Source of the DNA: Ectobius pallidus
Lineage: Eukaryota > Arthropoda > Insecta > Blattodea > Ectobiidae
Assembly: GCA_964059195.1 (NCBI GenBank)
Contig: CAXKWD010000011.1
Location: 30,920,566-30,984,565 of the forward strand
Length of the DNA stretch: 64,000 nt
Reading direction: 5' to 3'
Every line of letters starts with the position of its first letter. Position 1 is the first letter of the stretch. Below are positions 58,101-64,000 of this stretch, one piece after another. A model generated the notes under the pieces. The model saw only the letters and a program-made list of their open reading frames with translations, searched no databases and was not told where the DNA came from. The position numbers were made by a program, and so were the translations under genes.

Positions 58101-58551
58101 GATGTATAAAGAAGTTTTTAGTCTTATACCCTCAAAATAAAATACTAAGATGTATGAACAACACAGGAAAGAGGGGACAACCTTCTACAATATAACTTGT
58201 TATAATATAATTTGTAAATATAAATCAATAATATTTTATTAGTTGATTCTTACATTGTATGATATATGGCAACTTGTAATTAAAGTTAGCAAGATAAAAT
58301 TGTAAGATTAATATTGGATTGGCTATACATAAAACATCTATATCATATAGTCAAGAGTTAAAATTTTTTGATCAACTTATATATTTAAGCGATTACATAT
58401 GTGCATAGTCCATATAGTTGAATTAATATATGAGATCAATATATAGGATCAACTTTGGATTGTTAAGGCTGTTACAATTTGAGATGTAGGCCTAATGGTT
58501 AATAAAATAAGTAGCAAGAGTAATTCTTGCATGTCATAATGTTAAAATGTC
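58101..58551 (+). repeat. Left arm of fold-back element 2
   Basis: Almost perfectly complementary to 58677-59127 by eye. I noticed one clear mismatch (CTTCTACAATA against CTTTTACAATA). Equal arm lengths imply no indels. Confidence 0.92.
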
Positions 58552-58676
58552 TGGACATTCAAGTATTAATTACAAAATCATAGAATATAATTATAATAGT
58601 CACGCACAAGTATATGCTTGTAAGCTCTTCTTTTAATCACAATTTCAAGATATTTATAAACTTTAATTTTAAATGT

Positions 58677-59127
58677 GACATTTTAACATTATGACATGCA
58701 AGAATTACTCTTGCTACTTATTTTATTAACCATTAGGCCTACATCTCAAATTGTAACAGCCTTAACAATCCAAAGTTGATCCTATATATTGATCTCATAT
58801 ATTAATTCAACTATATGGACTATGCACATATGTAATCGCTTAAATATATAAGTTGATCAAAAAATTTTAACTCTTGACTATATGATATAGATGTTTTATG
58901 TATAGCCAATCCAATATTAATCTTACAATTTTATCTTGCTAACTTTAATTACAAGTTGCCATATATCATACAATGTAAGAATCAACTAATAAAATATTAT
59001 TGATTTATATTTACAAATTATATTATAACAAGTTATATTGTAAAAGGTTGTCCCCTCTTTCCTGTGTTGTTCATACATCTTAGTATTTTATTTTGAGGGT
59101 ATAAGACTAAAAACTTCTTTATACATC
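58677..59127 (-). repeat. Right arm of fold-back element 2
   Basis: Inverted copy of 58101-58551, beginning GACATTTTAACATTATGACA. Confidence 0.92.
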
Positions 59128-59434
59128 TAATAGTCTAAAGTTGTATGAATGTTTACAAAGAGAAACTGCTACACACTACGGCAGAATGAGCATAGACTAC
59201 CTCTGTCAATCAAACAAGCTCTTCCCCTCTTGTTTTGATCCCTAGAAGAGTTTTTAAATATAGCCTGTAGAAGAGCACTCGTCCTGTACTATATACATCA
59301 CATGCCATTATTTTCCTCGAATATTTCCAGTACATCTCATTTTCCGCAATAAATTTCAGCAACCTTTATACTAAATAAACTACAGCAAATGCTTAACGCT
59401 TTATTTTATCAGACAAAGGTGTTCGTAGTCTCTT

Positions 59435-59654
59435 CCTCAGGTTCAACACTCAAAAGTTTAGGATCTTTTTCGAAAAATGACTTCATCCCCTCAGGTTCCA
59501 AACCCAAAAGTTTAGAGTCGTTTTTCGAAAAATGACTTCATCCCCTCAGGTTCCAAACCCAAAAGTTTAGAATCGTTTTTCGAAAAATGACTTCATCCCC
59601 TCAGGTTCCACACTCAAAAGTTTAGGATCGTTTTTTCGAAAAATGACTTCATCC
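59435..59654 (+). repeat. 55-bp minisatellite, four copies
   Basis: Unit starts CCTCAGGTTCCAAACCCAAA and contains CGTTTTTCGAAAAATGACTT. Copies begin at 59435, 59489, 59544 and 59599. The middle two are nearly identical; the outer two share ACACTCAAAAGTTTAGGATC. Confidence 0.95.
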
Positions 59655-60580
59655 AGACTCGTGGTTATCCCTTAAATTTAAGAAAATGGAACTTACAACA
59701 ACCTCCTCCTTATTTAACTATAATTGGGATTCTGTTTGTACTATCGCCAATTTTGTTCGTTTCAGTACACTTATTCTTAAGAAGGAATTATAAATATGGT
59801 GGCAAATCCGTTTAAACAAATCCACTCTTTTTGATGATACTTTACGACGGCTGTACGCTGCTATTCAGACATTCAGACGTTATCCTGAAATTTTTAATGC
59901 AGGTGTTCTTTCACACACCAATAAATATGCAGACATAAGTCTGTTTCAACTACATACAATCAATCTATCTAGTCAGGATTCAACTTTGATCATTTGGAAC
60001 AGAAACCTAGTACCTTACAGTTTTCGCCATCTAACCAGGACTGATTAACTGAATTCAGCAGGAAGCAAGCATAAGAATATACTGTAATACGATGCGAGAT
60101 ATACTAGAAACGGTTTATTTTATAACTACGGAAATAAAGAATTCCAGGAGAATTTAACAATACGACCCAAAACTGAAAGAGAAAATAAGGAAACATTTTT
60201 GTGATACATAACACTACGCAATAGTAAAGCAAACAAGTATATCGTCTTACAGTAATATATCAGTGAAATCAACAGTTCCAATATGCGACTTATTACTCAT
60301 TTATTACTTACGCTTCTATCCCACTTATGTGTAACAGTATATTCTGCTCAAGGAGACCATCAAATAGAAGCAACAATAACACGGATAAAAAAAGTTATTT
60401 CGATGGGCATAGGCTATACAATATAACGTAAAATTAGTTTCCTGAAGATGGCCTCCAATAGTTTATTTACTTTTCTCGTTTAGTTCCAGAAGAAATTTGG
60501 GATATGAAGCTAAACGGAACTGGCACCGGCTTCTGCAAACACAGAATTCCAAGATTTCTTTTTTATATTCCATCAAAGAA
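59655..60580. other. No feature recognised
   Basis: AT-rich and unassigned. Confidence 0.5.
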
Positions 60581-60730
60581 AACCTCGTGCTAAAGAAATT
60601 TGATTCACGAATTCTTGAGATATAGAACCTTTTACCGAAATTTTGTCTCTGGAAATAATATAGGGGTTTACGCACAATTGGGAAATTTGACGCCAAAGTT
60701 AAAGTTAATAATAATAATAATAATAATAAC

Positions 60731-60782
<52 letters not shown>

Positions 60783-60940
60783 GTAATAATAATAATAGTA
60801 ATAATAATAACATTAATAACCTCGTGCTCAAGAAATTTTATTCACGAATTCTTGAGACATAGAACCTTTGACCGCAATTTTATCTCTGGAAATAATATAG
60901 GGGTTTACACACAATTGGGAAGTTTGACGTCAAAGTTAAG

Positions 60941-61011
<71 letters not shown>

Positions 61012-61022
61012 CAATAATAATA
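60581..61022 (+). repeat. Two-copy tandem duplication, each ending in a TAA array
   Basis: Unit 1 (60581-60817) and unit 2 (60818-61022) both read AACCTCGTGCT, ATTCACGAATTCTTGAGA, TAGAACCTTT, ACCG, CTGGAAATAATATAGGGGTT and ACAATTGGGAA before a TAA microsatellite (60707-60810; 60943-61022). This could be a duplicated LINE 3' end, since an oligomer tail is typical of those, but no coding signature is visible. The long isoleucine- or leucine-run frames are repeat artefacts. Confidence 0.88.
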
Positions 61023-62692
61023 ACATACACATTACATAATTACTGTAATAAAACAAACAATCTCAACAAGTTATTGTAACAGTATCGAATTTAGGTTGGC
61101 CACAGACTAAATTCGTCTAGTATGTCACTCTCTGCTCACAAATTCCGAACGTTTGTAATTGCTAACTGGAAAATATCCAGTTATTGCGGTAATTTCATGT
61201 CCCAAATAGGTGCAATACGAAAGCACACGGACTCCCAACATGAAGCCAAATGAATACGTTAACTATGCCTCCACAAAACCGCAGCTTCCCACAATAACTT
61301 ACAGCAAACTAACCCGAATAGCCATAATATTTCATTATTGATTTCTAATCTTTCTAATCTGGCACTTTTGCAATTCAAAACATGGGCCGATCATACCAAT
61401 ATGATTTACCTACACCAGAGGTGGAAGTGTACTAACTATGTCACACTGTGTACTTAATATGAGATGAAGGGAATTCTGATAAAGAATATTTTAGATTTAC
61501 CTAGCCACCGTGCAAGAAAAAATCCATAGTTATCAATTCTTTAGCGAGAAGCATGTAGTTCCAACAAATTTAACACTTTGAAGTGCAGAGGCGAATCGAT
61601 TGGTTTTGGAATTCGTAAATGCCTAGGGAAATATTTATACTTTATTATTTATTGCTTATTTATCACTTAGTTTTTTACAAATTCTTGAAGGTAGAGTTAA
61701 TCCTTATGCTAGCACAATAGCCCTGGGGTCAACTCAGCCTCTACTGAAGGAGCAACTTTACGACTTTCAAGTGCAGACTGTCTAAATATCTGAAAGACTT
61801 AATCTCGTATCACTCTATGGATTTCACGTTCTGTATAGGGACGAATTTACTAAAAATGGCTGATGACCCTCGCCTTTGCCCTTTTTTACGAATATGCACA
61901 TGCATAATTTAATGTACTAGAAATTTTACAACATTCTTTATTTTATTTTTATTTGCTACGAATAAAGTGAAAGTCTGGTAGAGACTTGTGTAATTGGCTA
62001 GTTTTCTAAGAAACACAAATTGTATCAAAATGGTATCTAAACATAAAGAGAGTATAACTGAATAAATTTTCAGAAATTAAATACAAAACATGCTAACCAG
62101 AAAAAGTGAAACAGATACACCACAACGTAATATTTTCTTTTATTTTGACCAGCTATTGCAATATATCCGATCATCCTAAATTGGAGAAACCAGAAGAAAC
62201 TAGTGAAAAAATACTTCCCTTTTAGCAAATTTAACTGATTCTAATTGTAAATGTGGAAATTATGAACACTTGTCATATTTGTCAATATTACTCTGGTAAT
62301 GACAATTAAACGTTGTAGACATTTTTATTAGAAAACTAAAATAGATGTCCAGCATTTTATTTGCGAGCATCTTCACTTACGAATATGTAATGTAAACCAA
62401 GTTTTTGTGCTCCCTGTAGTTGGTTAATTTGAAAGTACCTTACAACTCCGTTCCATCACACATTCATATTACTTGCAAGCTACATTGTCCCATTCATTAC
62501 ACCTCCCATGCGACTATTTGTAAAAAGTAAACTGCAGGCGTGAAAATAGTACGCTGTCTGTACATTCGTCAATATCGCAATTAGGGTAATTAATGTAATA
62601 ACTAATTCTTACTGGTATTATAAATATCGAAGATATTTGGATAAAGATAAAAAGGTACTTCAGTCTTGGGGAAAGCACAATTTTCTTTTTTC
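61023..62692. other. No gene recognised
   Basis: AT-rich. A piece at about 61715-61752 (GCCCTGGGGTCAACTCAGCC) resembles the middle of SINE family A or B, too short to assign. Confidence 0.45.
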
Positions 62693-62990
62693 ATTGTTAC
62701 TTACTTACTTACACAATGGCAACAGACAATTCCTGAGCAAGCTAAATAATATTATCTATTTTACGGAACCCGAAGGTTCATTGCCGCGCTTACCTGAGTC
62801 CGCCATTCAATCCTATTCTGTGCTAACTCTATCCAATCATCCCTCTAAAATCCTACTTCTCTTGAAATTACCCTAATATTGTCCTCCCACCTACGTCTAG
62901 GTCTTCCAAGTGGTTTTTTCCGTTTGGGCCTCCCAGTCAATATTTTTTAGATATGTCTTTCCTCCCCCACGCGCGCAACATATCCAGCCC
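62693..62990 (-). pseudogene. LINE ORF2 C-terminus with TAAG tail
   Basis: Minus strand: LDMLRAWGRKD near 62975, then GGPNGKN or, in the neighbouring frame, KRKKPLGRPRRRWEDNIRV, ISREVGF, stop, RDDWIELAQNRIEWRTQVSA and AMNLRVP before a stop. G-R-P-R-R-R-W-E-D-N and the terminal A-M-N-L-R-V-P are hallmark C-terminal strings of a widespread insect endonuclease/reverse-transcriptase LINE. Frameshifts and a stop are present. The 3' end is a (TAAG)n tail (plus strand CTTACTTACTTAC at about 62699-62712). Confidence 0.85.
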
Positions 62991-64000
62991 ATTTCTTCCT
63001 CCGTGATTTAATTATCCTTAATTAAAAATGCTATAGCAAAACTCAATTTCCATACAAGTCCCTACACATCAGATTATGTTTATGTTCAAATGAAATAAGT
63101 ACTTTCTAATTCCTTACATTTTTATCATTTGGTTGCCTGCTAATTTAAGCGGCACACTGAATATTTTTTATTAATGTCCACATATATTTATTTGACCTTC
63201 AAAAACCTAACATTTAAGTCCATTTATAAAAAGACACCTTTCTGAAACTGTTAAAAAATCGTTTTATTAATCGCACTAAACACGAACAGCTCTCAAAAAT
63301 ATTCATGTCGTGTATTTAGCTAGTGTAAAATGACAATACTTCGGCATACAAGTGTTTGAAACACATTATTTTCACTTTTTTAGTGGTAAAAACAATTCAT
63401 GAGTCAGTACCGCTAATAATAACTCAACTTGGAACTTGAATAGTTTCACTTACGTTTAAACTCAACAAGAGACTAAACAATGAAGATCACATGGAAAATT
63501 CAGGAACGTTCCACGTTCTGGAATTTAGCGGTAGAAGATGTAACATCACTTGTAAATTTTAAACTTCGATTACTTGTCGTACACTGGAGATTTAAGCGAG
63601 ACGTATCGAAAGTTGCACGATATTTTAACATTCTGATTTACGGCTCGGCTTCTATATACGAGTACAAGATAGCTGGAGTACTACTAAATTTTTCAAATGT
63701 CTCTCTACATTACTTCCAGATCTGTTTCTTTGCAATACGGTTTCTTAGTCTAATAACCAGATTAAACAGAACCGTAAACCTAATCTAAAAAAACGCAAAT
63801 TTAAATCTAAAAATAGTCAAAACTGAGAAAATCGAAATATGTTCTACCATACTATTGTAATCTTCCACGGTGTATTCCATGAATATAATTTTAAACAGGA
63901 AACATCAGTGAAGATTTATGTCTTATAGAGCTTAAAATACATTAAATATATTAAAATACAAAACAACACAACAACAAGTGCTTAAAATCTGCAAAGTTGA
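62991..64000. other. No gene recognised
   Basis: AT-rich to the end of the window. A 102-codon plus frame (63480-63788) has no recognisable domain. Confidence 0.45.

Larger units (their letters stand above)
58062..59127. mobile_element. Fold-back element 2 (candidate Penelope-like, non-autonomous)
   Basis: A 1.07-kb element between 12-bp direct repeats TAATAGTCTAAA (58050-58061 and 59128-59139). It has a 39-nt extension at the left only (58062-58100), then a 451-bp arm, a 125-nt loop and the inverted 451-bp arm. The extension shares ATAAATTTCAT, GAGGGA and ATTA, in order and spacing, with the extension of element 1 (1956-1990, reversed). The arms of the two elements are otherwise unrelated. 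No reading frame or hammerhead core is visible here. If 4-5 bases are assigned to the arms instead, the extension is 34 nt and the duplication shorter. Confidence 0.72.

Noticed and set aside
58062..59127. Assembly or library fold-back artefact as the explanation for the palindrome
   Set aside because: Not excluded outright, but the 125-nt unpaired loop, the 12-bp flanking repeats and an extension shared with 1956-1990 favour a real element. Spanning long reads would decide.
60463..61079. Long frames with isoleucine or leucine runs on both strands
   Set aside because: Products of TAA arrays and the surrounding duplication.

Overview
This window looks like insect nuclear DNA. It is strongly AT-rich, packed with decayed mobile elements and microsatellites, and has almost no protein-coding sequence. 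The LINE, hAT, mariner and tRNA-SINE remnants and a Dscam-type immunoglobulin exon point to an insect with a large genome; a cockroach or relative is my guess, from general impression only.

The one host coding exon I can support is on the minus strand at 48448-48774. It is a 327-nt, phase 1-1 exon for the first immunoglobulin domain of a Dscam-family adhesion receptor, with good acceptor and donor sites. I recognise no other exon of that gene, so much or all of the window is probably intron or flank of a very long gene.

The rest is mobile DNA. 1-2000: 5' end of an RTE-type LINE, then a 1.2-kb fold-back element with a hammerhead-like ribozyme at its centre. 2.5-8 kb: an internally rearranged mariner relic, a TA-flanked MITE, SINEs, and hAT-like and piggyBac-like MITEs. 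13-19 kb: SINEs, a dead LINE, a second hammerhead-like motif, a 28-bp-TIR element and a LINE tail. 23-29 kb: a copy of an unnamed repeat family, SINEs, a hairpin MITE, a third hammerhead-like motif and a SINE tail grown into a GAAA microsatellite. 34-36 kb: a LINE with a long open reverse-transcriptase frame. 38-45 kb: a SINE with an AAAG tail, a hAT transposon split by a nested LINE, and a tandem array split by an RTE LINE. 46.9-48.2 kb: a TTAA-flanked DNA transposon. 48.9-64 kb: LINE tails, SINEs, minisatellites and a second fold-back element with two 451-bp arms.

The most interesting signal is that the two fold-back elements, 56 kb apart and with unrelated arms, share one architecture: inverted arms, a 12-bp flanking direct repeat, and a 35-39-nt one-sided extension with common sequence (ATAAATTTCAT, then GAGGGA, then ATTA). 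With the ribozyme motif in the first, this fits non-autonomous Penelope-like elements, and transcripts of either would fold into long double-stranded RNA.
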